Positions 1 to 5,513 of a DNA stretch of 7,810 bases are shown piece by piece (position 1 is the first letter of the stretch; each line of letters begins with the position of its first letter). The notes beneath the pieces were generated by a model. It was not told the origin of the DNA. It did no database searches and was given only the letters and a program-made list of their open reading frames with translations. The stretch comes from an uncultured Clostridium sp. (GTDB lineage: Bacteria > Bacillota > Clostridia > TANB77 > CAG-508). The position numbers and the translations under genes were made by a program. The stretch covers positions 1 through 7,810 of the forward strand of contig CAJKVD010000029.1 of the NCBI GenBank assembly GCA_905203195.1, written 5' to 3'.

Positions 1-473
1 ATATGGGACCAATGATTAATATAAATGCAGCAAAAAGAATAGAAGACCAAGTTAATAAGATGGTAGCAGAAGGTGCAACAGTAGTTTGCGGAGGAAAAAG
101 AGAAGATGCTTATTATTATCCAACAATTTTAGACAATGTAACAAAAGACATGGAAGTTGCCAAGGATATGGAAATCTTTGGACCAGTTATTCCTGTTATA
201 GGATTTGATAATGAAGAAGAAGCAATAGAAATAGCTAATCAATCATCATATGGATTATGTGGTTGTGTTATTTCTAAAGATTATTCAAGAGCTATGAAAA
301 TAGCTGATAAATTAGAATGTGGTGGTGCAATTGTTAATGGCGCAAGTTTCTTTAGATCTTTTGAAATGCCATTTGGTGGTTGGAAACACTCTGGAATAGG
401 AAATGAGGGTGTTGCTACTACATTACAAGAGATGTCTAGACTTAAGACTATTGTTTTGAAAAACATTTTATAA
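1..473 (+). CDS. Aldehyde dehydrogenase, C-terminal fragment (5' end outside window)
   Basis: NAD(P)-dependent aldehyde dehydrogenases oxidise aldehydes to carboxylic acids in the cytoplasm. About 156 residues are visible, against roughly 480 for the family, so the N-terminal cofactor domain and the catalytic cysteine lie upstream of the window. The ATG at position 3 is not a start: it begins the family motif MGPMIN, which is internal in this family. Numbering from that Met, the cofactor-contacting motif EIFGPV is at 57-62, followed by the usual stretch NQSSYGL (79-85), and the C-terminal PFGGWKHSGIGNEG is at 123-136. The C-terminus is complete. The tail resembles the succinate-semialdehyde/lactaldehyde dehydrogenase branch more than the CoA-acylating branch, but this is weak evidence. 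The next gene is fucO-like and 31 nt downstream, so lactaldehyde or glycolaldehyde is a plausible substrate by context. The family call is firm; the substrate is inference. Confidence 0.93.
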   Translation, partial: MGPMININAAKRIEDQVNKMVAEGATVVCGGKREDAYYYPTILDNVTKDMEVAKDMEIFGPVIPVIGFDNEEEAIEIANQSSYGLCGCVISKDYSRAMKIADKLECGGAIVNGASFFRSFEMPFGGWKHSGIGNEGVATTLQEMSRLKTIVLKNIL

Positions 474-504
474 TTGAAAAAGAGAAGAAAGGAAATGAAT
501 AGAA

Positions 505-1656
505 ATGGCAATTAAATTTGTATTAAACGAAACATCTTATTTTGGAGATAATGCCAGAGAAAACTTAGCATCAGAAATCCAAAAAAGAAATTTTAAAAAA
601 GTATTTTTAGTAAGTGATAAATCACTAGTAGAAGCTGGGGTAACAGCAAAAGTTGAAAAAATATTAAATGATGCAGGAATTGCATATGATTTATATGATG
701 AAATTAAACCAAACCCAACAATAAAAAACGTAACAGATGGTGTTGCAGCATGCAAGAAATCTGGAGCAGATGTAATAGTTGCAGTAGGTGGAGGTTCAAG
801 TATAGATACATCAAAAGGAATATCTATAGTTATGACAAACCCAGATAGAGCAGATATAAAATCATTAAATGGGGCATCAAATACAGTAAATAGAGGAATG
901 CCAATAATAGCATTACCAACAACAGCAGGAACAGCAGCAGAAGTAACAATAAACTATGTTATAACAGACGAAGAAAGAAAAATAAAAATGGTATGTGTAG
1001 ACCCTAATGATATTCCAATTGTTGCAATTGTAGATTCAGAATTAATGGCATCAATGCCAAAATCATTAGCAGCAGCAACAGGAATGGATGCTTTAACACA
1101 TGCATTAGAAGGATATATAACAAAAGCACATAATGAAATGTCAGACATGTTCCATATAAAAGCAATTCAATTAATAGTTGCAAATTTAGCAGCAGCAGTT
1201 AACGAGAAAGACAAAAAAGCAATAAACATTATGGGAATGGCCCAATACATTGCAGGTATGGGATTTTCAAATGTAGGTTTAGGAATTTGTCATTCAATGG
1301 CACATCAATTAGGAGCAGTATATGACACACCACATGGAATAGCAAATGCAATGTTACTTCCTACAGTTTTGGAATTTAATGGAGAAGTATGTTATGAAAG
1401 ATATCAAGATATCTTAAAAGCTTTAGGATATCCAGCAGAAAAATATACTAAAGAAGAAACAATAAAAACATTAGTTGGAATTGTAAAAGATTTAGCAGAA
1501 GAAGTAGGAATTACACAAACTATTTCTGACTATGGTGCTAGATTAGAAGATTTAGAAATGCTATCTAAAAAAGCTATGGAAGATCCTTGCAAACCGGGTA
1601 ACCCTAGAGAAGTAGATGTAGAAGAATTTATAAAATTGTATAAAAAAGCTATGTAA
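505..1656 (+). CDS. fucO: Lactaldehyde reductase (lactaldehyde:1,2-propanediol oxidoreductase), iron-dependent alcohol dehydrogenase
   Basis: FucO reduces lactaldehyde to 1,2-propanediol with NADH, regenerating NAD in anaerobic fucose or rhamnose breakdown; it also accepts glycolaldehyde. The 383-aa product matches the length of E. coli FucO and shares long blocks with it as I remember that sequence, including PTTAGTAAEVTINYVITDEE (138-157), GMGFSNVGLG (251-260) and CKPGNPRE near the C-terminus. Expected iron ligands are all present: D195, H199, H263 and H277, with the pocket H267. The second iron-ADH signature spans 258-281. The nucleotide-binding GGGSSID is at 95-101. D38 stands where FucO has the aspartate that favours NAD over NADP. 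The start at 505 has an AAAGGA-type ribosome site 11 nt upstream; an ATG at 495 is out of frame. It probably shares a transcript with the aldehyde dehydrogenase. No terminator hairpin follows: the next promoter begins 5 nt after the stop. Other iron-ADH activities (butanol or propanediol dehydrogenase) are less likely. Confidence 0.93.
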   Translation: MAIKFVLNETSYFGDNARENLASEIQKRNFKKVFLVSDKSLVEAGVTAKVEKILNDAGIAYDLYDEIKPNPTIKNVTDGVAACKKSGADVIVAVGGGSSIDTSKGISIVMTNPDRADIKSLNGASNTVNRGMPIIALPTTAGTAAEVTINYVITDEERKIKMVCVDPNDIPIVAIVDSELMASMPKSLAAATGMDALTHALEGYITKAHNEMSDMFHIKAIQLIVANLAAAVNEKDKKAINIMGMAQYIAGMGFSNVGLGICHSMAHQLGAVYDTPHGIANAMLLPTVLEFNGEVCYERYQDILKALGYPAEKYTKEETIKTLVGIVKDLAEEVGITQTISDYGARLEDLEMLSKKAMEDPCKPGNPREVDVEEFIKLYKKAM

Positions 1657-1660
1657 ACTA

Positions 1661-1689
1661 TTGACAAAAAGCTATAATGAATATACAAT
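1661..1689 (+). promoter_or_regulatory. Sigma-A type promoter of the valS T-box leader
   Basis: A perfect -35 box TTGACA lies at 1661-1666 and a -10 box TACAAT (5 of 6) at 1684-1689, with the ideal 17-nt spacer. Transcription would start near 1696, just before the first strand of T-box Stem I (1707), which independently supports the call. The -35 box begins 5 nt after the fucO stop codon, so the promoter occupies all of the available space. Strength and exact start are inferred. Confidence 0.85.
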
Positions 1690-1941
1690 ATTACTATAAA
1701 TAAAAAAGCTTTGAAAAAGAGGAGTATATTTGTACTTGTTTAATAGTATAGCAGTAATGCTGCTAGCTAATGTAATTGTAGAGAAAAGAAGTCATAGGCT
1801 GGAAGCTTCTTAAACAAAAGGCAAATAGAAGGTAGCTTTTGAGCTGATATGTTGAAATAGTAGTAAATATATCCGGTTGAACCGTTAAAACAAAAAGAGA
1901 TTATTATAATATTATATTTAGATTTATAATATATAAATAAA

Positions 1942-1972
1942 ATAAGGTGGTACCGCGATAAAACGCCCTTAT
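1942..1972 (+). promoter_or_regulatory. T-box antiterminator element
   Basis: The antiterminator forms from ATAAGG (1942-1947) with CCTTAT (1967-1972) and GCG (1955-1957) with CGC (1964-1966), leaving the seven-base bulge TGGTACC (1948-1954) that binds the tRNA acceptor end. Its 3' strand (1964-1972) overlaps the 5' strand of the terminator (1965-1974), so the two folds exclude each other. Pairings are read from the sequence; the mechanism is that of the T-box class. Confidence 0.9.
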
Positions 1973-2014
1973 ACGTAAATTAGAATAGATTTATGTATAA
2001 GGGCATTGTTTTAT
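1965..2014 (+). terminator. Intrinsic terminator of the valS T-box
   Basis: GCCCTTATAC (1965-1974) pairs perfectly with GTATAAGGGC (1995-2004). The stem extends through a G-U pair (1975/1994) and five more A-T pairs (1976-1980/1989-1993), giving 16 pairs with an 8-nt loop. The tail ATTGTTTTAT is T-rich but interrupted. It stops transcription when tRNA-Val is charged. With no other terminator between fucO and valS, it may also catch read-through from the upstream genes (inference). Confidence 0.93.
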
Positions 2015-2016
2015 AT

Positions 2017-2040
2017 CTGTGGTTAAACCATAGAAGGAGG
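2017..2040 (+). promoter_or_regulatory. Small hairpin abutting the valS ribosome binding site
   Basis: A 7-pair hairpin with one G-U pair (2017-2023 with 2027-2033, loop TAA) ends directly before a strong Shine-Dalgarno sequence AAGGAGG (2034-2040), which is 5 nt from the valS ATG. The Shine-Dalgarno site itself fixes the start codon. Whether the hairpin affects translation or mRNA decay cannot be told; it may be chance. Confidence 0.5.
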
Positions 2041-2045
2041 ATTTT

Positions 2046-4739
2046 ATGGAAAATGGATTAGAGGGAAAATATAACCCAAAAGAATTTGAACAAAAGATCT
2101 ACAAAAACTGGGAAGAAAAAGGATATTTTAAGCCAAGTATGGACAAACTAAAACCAAGTTATTGCATAATGATGCCACCACCAAATGTAACAGGAAAATT
2201 GCATATGGGGCATGCATTAGATGGAACAATACAAGACATTTTAATAAGATTTAAAAGAATGCAAGGATATAATACATTGTGGTTACCAGGTTCAGACCAT
2301 GCTTCAATATCAACAGAAATGAAAGTAGTTCAAAAAATAAAAGCAGAAGGAAAAACAAAACATGAACTAGGAAGAGAAAAATTCTTAGAAGAAACATGGG
2401 ATTGGACACATTTATATGGTGGAACAATACAAGAACAACAAAAACAACTAGGATGTTCATGTGACTGGGATAGGCGTAGATTTACATTAGATGAAGGTTT
2501 ATCAGAAGCCGTATTAGAACAATTTGTTAATTTATACAACAAGGGGCTAATCTATAAGGGAAAAAGAATGGTAAACTGGTGTACACATTGTAACACAACT
2601 ATATCAGATGTAGAAGTTGAATATCATGAAGAAGAAACAAAATTGTGGCATATAAGATACAAGATAAAAGAAGACGAAAATGATAAATCAACAAAAGACC
2701 GTTACATTATAGTTGCAACAACAAGACCAGAAACAATGTTAGGAGATACAGCAGTAGCAGTACATCCAGATGATGAAAGATACAAAGATTTAGTAGGAAA
2801 AACATGTATTTTACCAATTATGAATAAAGAAATACCAATTATTGCAGACAGATTTGTAGAAAAAGAATTCGGGACAGGATGTGTTAAAATAACACCAGCA
2901 CATGATATGAATGACTATCAAGCTGGATTAAGACACAACTTAGAAATTATAGAAGTATTTGACGAAAACTTTAAAATGGGTGACTTAGTAGAAGAATACA
3001 AAGGTATGGATTTATTAGATGCAAGAAAAGCAATAGTAGAAAAATTAAAAGAGATAGGTGCATTAGTAAAAGAAGAAAAATACATTCACAATGTTGGAAA
3101 ATGTGAAAGATGTAAAAACACAATAGAACCTAAAATATCAGACCAATGGTTTGTAAAGATGGAAGAACTAGCAAAACCAGCAATAGAAGCAGTAAAAAGT
3201 GGAGAAATCAAATTCATACCAAAAAAATATGAAAAATTATACTTTAACTGGATGGAAAACATTCAAGATTGGTGTATATCAAGGCAATTATGGTGGGGAC
3301 ATAGAATACCAGCATATTACTGCGAAAAATGTGGACATATAAATGTATCAAAAACACAACCAGAAAAATGCGAAAAATGTGGAAGCACAGAATTATATCA
3401 AGATGAAGATACATTAGATACATGGTTCAGTTCAGCATTATGGCCATTTTCAACATTAGGATGGCCAAATAAAGAATCAGAAGACTATAAGATGTTTTAT
3501 CCAACAAACACACTAGTAACAGGATATGATATTATAACTTTCTGGGTTTCAAGAATGATAACATCAGGACTGGAATGTACAAAGCAAAAGCCATTTAGTG
3601 ATGTTTTAATACATGGAATGGTACGTGATAGTCAAGGTCGAAAAATGTCAAAAACATTAGGAAACGGAATAGATCCAATGGACATTATAGAACAATATGG
3701 AGCAGACAGTTTACGTTATTCAGTAATATCAGGAACAACAATGGGAAATGATATAAAATACATGCCAGAAAAATTAGAACAAGCTTCAAACTTTGCAAAC
3801 AAAATATGGAATGCAGCCAAATTCATAATGATGAACATGGTATCTAAAGAAGAAATATGCAAATTTGGAGAAGAAAATTACAATGCAAAAGCAAATAAAT
3901 TCAAACCAAACAATTTAAAATTAGAAGACAAATGGATATTAAACAAACTAGACAAATTAGTAAAAGAAGTAACAGTAAACATCGAAAATTACGACTTGGG
4001 TATAGCTTTAGACAAAATCTGCAACTTTATATGGAACGAATTCTGTGACTGGTATATAGAAATTGTAAAACCACGTTTATATAGTGAAAATAAAGAAGAA
4101 AAAATAAGTGCATGCTATATATTATCATATGTATTTAAAATATCAATGAAGCTATTACATCCATTTATGCCATTTGTAACAACAAAAATTTATGACGAAT
4201 TAATGAATCTTGTTGTAGAAAAAGAAGAAGACAAAAAAGAATTAATCATTGCAGAATGGCCAAAAGCAATGAAAGAAGCAAATTATGAAGAAGCAGAAAA
4301 AACAATGGAAAACTTAAAAGACATAATAGTAGAAATAAGAAATATAAGAGCAACAAAAAATATACACCCATCAAAAAAAGCAAATTTAATATTTGTAACA
4401 CAAAAATTTGAAGATGAAATCTGGGAATCAAAAGAATTTTTAATGAAGTTAGGATTTGGAGAAAAAATAATTGTCCAAAGCGACAAAATAGGAATCCCAG
4501 AAAATGCAATAAGTATATTAGGAAATGACATCCAATTATATATGCCATTAGAAGGATTAATAAACTTAGAAGAAGAAAAAGAAAGAAGAGAAAAAGAAAA
4601 ACAAAGACTAGAATCAGAAGTAGCAAGATGTGAAAAAATGCTATCAAATCCAGGATTTATAAACAAAGCCCCAGCAGAAAAAATAGAAGAAGAAAAAGAA
4701 AAATTAAGAAAATATAAAGAAATGCTAGAAAACCTATAA
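2046..4739 (+). CDS. valS: Valyl-tRNA synthetase
   Basis: ValRS attaches valine to tRNA-Val in the cytoplasm and hydrolyses mischarged threonine. The 897-aa product has the full class Ia architecture. PPPNVTGKLHMGH ends the first nucleotide-binding half with the HIGH-type motif HMGH at 53-56. The CP1 editing domain shows TTRPETMLGDTAVAVHPDD at 225-243 and GTGCVKITPAHDMNDY at 276-291. KMSKT at 533-537 is the second ATP motif. The anticodon-binding helical domain covers about 625-740. The C-terminal coiled-coil arm, very rich in Glu and Lys, covers about 840-897. Two cysteine clusters look like zinc sites: C179/C182 with C353/C356, and C426/C429/C442/C445; Thermus-type ValRS carries similar sites. 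The first lobe has PGSDHASIST (81-90) where most ValRS have PGTDHAGIAT, a modest variant. The start follows AAGGAGG by 5 nt. Expression is controlled by the T-box leader with a valine specifier. The next gene starts 18 nt after the stop. Confidence 0.98.
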   Translation: MENGLEGKYNPKEFEQKIYKNWEEKGYFKPSMDKLKPSYCIMMPPPNVTGKLHMGHALDGTIQDILIRFKRMQGYNTLWLPGSDHASISTEMKVVQKIKAEGKTKHELGREKFLEETWDWTHLYGGTIQEQQKQLGCSCDWDRRRFTLDEGLSEAVLEQFVNLYNKGLIYKGKRMVNWCTHCNTTISDVEVEYHEEETKLWHIRYKIKEDENDKSTKDRYIIVATTRPETMLGDTAVAVHPDDERYKDLVGKTCILPIMNKEIPIIADRFVEKEFGTGCVKITPAHDMNDYQAGLRHNLEIIEVFDENFKMGDLVEEYKGMDLLDARKAIVEKLKEIGALVKEEKYIHNVGKCERCKNTIEPKISDQWFVKMEELAKPAIEAVKSGEIKFIPKKYEKLYFNWMENIQDWCISRQLWWGHRIPAYYCEKCGHINVSKTQPEKCEKCGSTELYQDEDTLDTWFSSALWPFSTLGWPNKESEDYKMFYPTNTLVTGYDIITFWVSRMITSGLECTKQKPFSDVLIHGMVRDSQGRKMSKTLGNGIDPMDIIEQYGADSLRYSVISGTTMGNDIKYMPEKLEQASNFANKIWNAAKFIMMNMVSKEEICKFGEENYNAKANKFKPNNLKLEDKWILNKLDKLVKEVTVNIENYDLGIALDKICNFIWNEFCDWYIEIVKPRLYSENKEEKISACYILSYVFKISMKLLHPFMPFVTTKIYDELMNLVVEKEEDKKELIIAEWPKAMKEANYEEAEKTMENLKDIIVEIRNIRATKNIHPSKKANLIFVTQKFEDEIWESKEFLMKLGFGEKIIVQSDKIGIPENAISILGNDIQLYMPLEGLINLEEEKERREKEKQRLESEVARCEKMLSNPGFINKAPAEKIEEEKEKLRKYKEMLENL

Positions 4740-4757
4740 GGAAAGAGGTGAAAATGT

Positions 4758-5006
4758 ATGGAGTATAGATATGAACCAGAAGGCGTATGTTCTTATGAAA
4801 TGATTTTTGAAATAGAAGGAGATATAGTAAAAAGTCTAAAAATAGTAGGAGGCTGCCCAGGAAACACAGTAGGTGTAGCAAAATTAATTGAGAATAAAAA
4901 AATAGATGACATAATAAAAATGTTAAAAGGAATAGATTGCGGTTCAAGAGGAACTTCTTGCCCAGATCAAATTGCCAGAGCACTAGAAGAATATAAGAAA
5001 AAATAG
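4758..5006 (+). CDS. Stand-alone TSCPD-domain protein (TIGR03905 type)
   Basis: This 82-aa protein has the conserved features of the small TSCPD family: YEPEGVCS near the N-terminus (5-12), GGCPGNTVGVAKL (31-43) and the defining TSCPD at 66-70. Four cysteines (C11, C33, C61, C68) are spread as in the family and could bind a metal. The domain is also known from the C-terminus of B12-dependent (class II) ribonucleotide reductases, but here it stands alone and its function is not established. I see no signal peptide or membrane segment, so it is probably cytoplasmic. The start at 4758 has AGAGGTG 7 nt upstream; the ATG at 4754 is in another frame and stops within five codons. It lies 18 nt after valS, so it is very probably on the valS transcript and under the same T-box control. 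Why a valine-responsive operon would carry it is unclear. Confidence 0.9.
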   Translation: MEYRYEPEGVCSYEMIFEIEGDIVKSLKIVGGCPGNTVGVAKLIENKKIDDIIKMLKGIDCGSRGTSCPDQIARALEEYKKK

Positions 5007-5024
5007 ATTCAATGATATTTTGAA

Positions 5025-5051
5025 GGGACGGGGTGTTTTTTGCTCCGTCCC
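5025..5051. repeat. GC-rich imperfect palindrome, REP/MITE-like
   Basis: GGGACGG (5025-5031) pairs with CCGTCCC (5045-5051), extended inward by G-U, G-C and U-G pairs, with loop GTTTTTT (5035-5041). The GC content of the arms contrasts sharply with the AT-rich surroundings. The T-run is in the loop and neither strand has a T-tract after the stem, so it is not a standard terminator. As I recall, GGGGACGGA-type palindromes recur between genes in Clostridia and other bacteria and have been linked to REP-type elements. Only one copy is in this window, so repetition is inferred. It sits between the TSCPD and RNHCP genes and could attenuate or stabilise the transcript. Confidence 0.6.
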
Positions 5052-5078
5052 CAAAGCATTAAAAAGAAAGGGATAAAT

Positions 5079-5402
5079 ATGTTAGAAAAAGGAAAATTCA
5101 CTGAAATAGACGAAGAATTTATATGCGAAAATTGCGGAAAAAAAGTAAAAAAATTAGGATATTCATGTAGAAATCATTGCCCATATTGTTTACATTCAAA
5201 ACATGTTGACAAAAATCCTGGAGATAGGGAAGAGATGTGCCATGGAGACTTAGAACCGATAGGTATTGAACTAAATAATAAAAAAGGCTATGTTATTGTA
5301 TTTAAATGTAAAAAATGTGGAGCTATTAGAAAAAACAAAGCTGCCAAAGATGATAATATGGATTTAATTATTAAACTTTCAGCTAATATTAACGGGCTTT
5401 AA
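5079..5402 (+). CDS. RNHCP-domain protein (zinc-ribbon-like)
   Basis: The 107-aa protein carries the signature that names the RNHCP family: SCRNHCPYCLHSKHVD at 29-44. It also has CENC at 16-19, MCHGDLEPIGIE at 53-64 and CKKC at 77-80. Seven of its eight cysteines sit in CxxC-type clusters (16/19, 30/34/37, 77/80), the eighth being C54, and with nearby histidines they suggest one or more zinc sites. The family has no established function that I know; nucleic-acid or ribosome association would be a guess. I chose ATG 5079 because GAAAGGG lies 6 nt upstream. The frame stays open to a TTG at 5040, but that would translate half of the GC-rich hairpin and has no ribosome site. The gap to the TSCPD gene is 72 nt with no promoter I can recognise, so co-transcription with valS is likely unless the hairpin stops it. 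Confidence 0.92.
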   Translation: MLEKGKFTEIDEEFICENCGKKVKKLGYSCRNHCPYCLHSKHVDKNPGDREEMCHGDLEPIGIELNNKKGYVIVFKCKKCGAIRKNKAAKDDNMDLIIKLSANINGL

Positions 5403-5413
5403 TAGAAAAATAA

Positions 5414-5442
5414 TTGACAGTAAACATAATGTATGATAAAAT
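5414..5442 (+). promoter_or_regulatory. Sigma-A type promoter with extended -10 for the 426-aa gene
   Basis: A perfect TTGACA (5414-5419) is followed after 17 nt by TAAAAT (5437-5442, 5 of 6), preceded by TGA at 5434-5436, an extended -10. Transcription would start near 5449, leaving a leader of about 65 nt. It begins 11 nt after the RNHCP stop, with no terminator hairpin between them, so the gene could also receive read-through. Confidence 0.82.
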
Positions 5443-5456
5443 GATTATTATAAAAG

Positions 5457-5468
5457 CAAAAGCTTTTG
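5457..5468. promoter_or_regulatory. 12-bp perfect palindrome in the leader, possible operator
   Basis: CAAAAGCTTTTG is a perfect 12-bp palindrome about 8 to 19 nt downstream of the predicted transcription start. That position would suit a repressor operator. It is too tight at the centre to make a good RNA hairpin. No regulator is recognised, and A/T-rich palindromes occur often by chance in such DNA. Confidence 0.3.
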
Positions 5469-5513
5469 TAGGAACTAATAAATATCATTTCACAACAAGA
5501 AAAGGAGAAGACT

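Larger units (their letters stand above)
1696..2014 (+). promoter_or_regulatory. T-box riboswitch (tRNA-Val sensing) upstream of valS
   Basis: This leader binds uncharged tRNA and, when it does, prevents transcription termination. Elements I can place by hand: lower Stem I 1707-1710/1842-1845; a kink-turn region with TGA (1712-1714) opposite TGAG (1840-1843); middle stem 1715-1719/1836-1840; specifier loop with loop-E strands AGTA (1723-1726) and GAA (1828-1830); stem above it 1727-1732/1822-1827, then 1736-1743/1810-1817; AGAGA bulge motif at 1780-1784; apical hairpin 1788-1791/1806-1809 carrying GGCTGGAAG. The specifier codon is GTA (1832-1834), one base after GAA, which reads valine and fits valS downstream. 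Stem II is 1846-1850/1869-1873 with its own GAA...AGTA S-turn. The IIA/B hairpin is CGGT/ACCG (1874-1884) followed by GTTA. Stem III is 1901-1940. The T-box sequence AAGGTGGTACCGCG is at 1944-1957; its UGGU would pair with ACCA of a tRNA with A73, as tRNA-Val has. An extra hairpin sits inside Stem I at 1744-1769. Confidence 0.96.

Noticed and set aside
1673..1678. Perfect TATAAT as the -10 box of the valS leader promoter
   Set aside because: It is only 6 nt after the TTGACA at 1661-1666 and has no -35 partner at the right distance upstream. TACAAT at 1684-1689 has the ideal 17-nt spacer.
1643..1710. Three direct copies of AAAAAGCT (1643, 1666, 1703)
   Set aside because: They are short, A-rich and fall in a coding end, a promoter spacer and a T-box stem, which explain them separately. 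Chance is likely in this base composition.
1851..1853. GTT as the T-box specifier codon
   Set aside because: It lies in the Stem II loop, downstream of the closing strand of Stem I. The loop-E strand GAA at 1828-1830 and the flanking stems place the specifier at GTA 1832-1834.
4246..4983. Minus-strand open frames opposite the 3' end of valS and the TSCPD gene
   Set aside because: They come from the purine-rich Glu/Lys codons of valS read backwards, giving low-complexity Leu/Phe/Ser-rich products without ribosome sites.
5025..5051. Palindrome as a standard intrinsic terminator after the TSCPD gene
   Set aside because: The T-run is inside the loop and the sequence after the stem on either strand is not T-rich.
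5040..5078. Upstream extension of the RNHCP gene to a TTG at 5040
   Set aside because: It would translate half of the GC-rich palindrome, has no ribosome binding site, and adds residues the family lacks. ATG 5079 has a good Shine-Dalgarno sequence.
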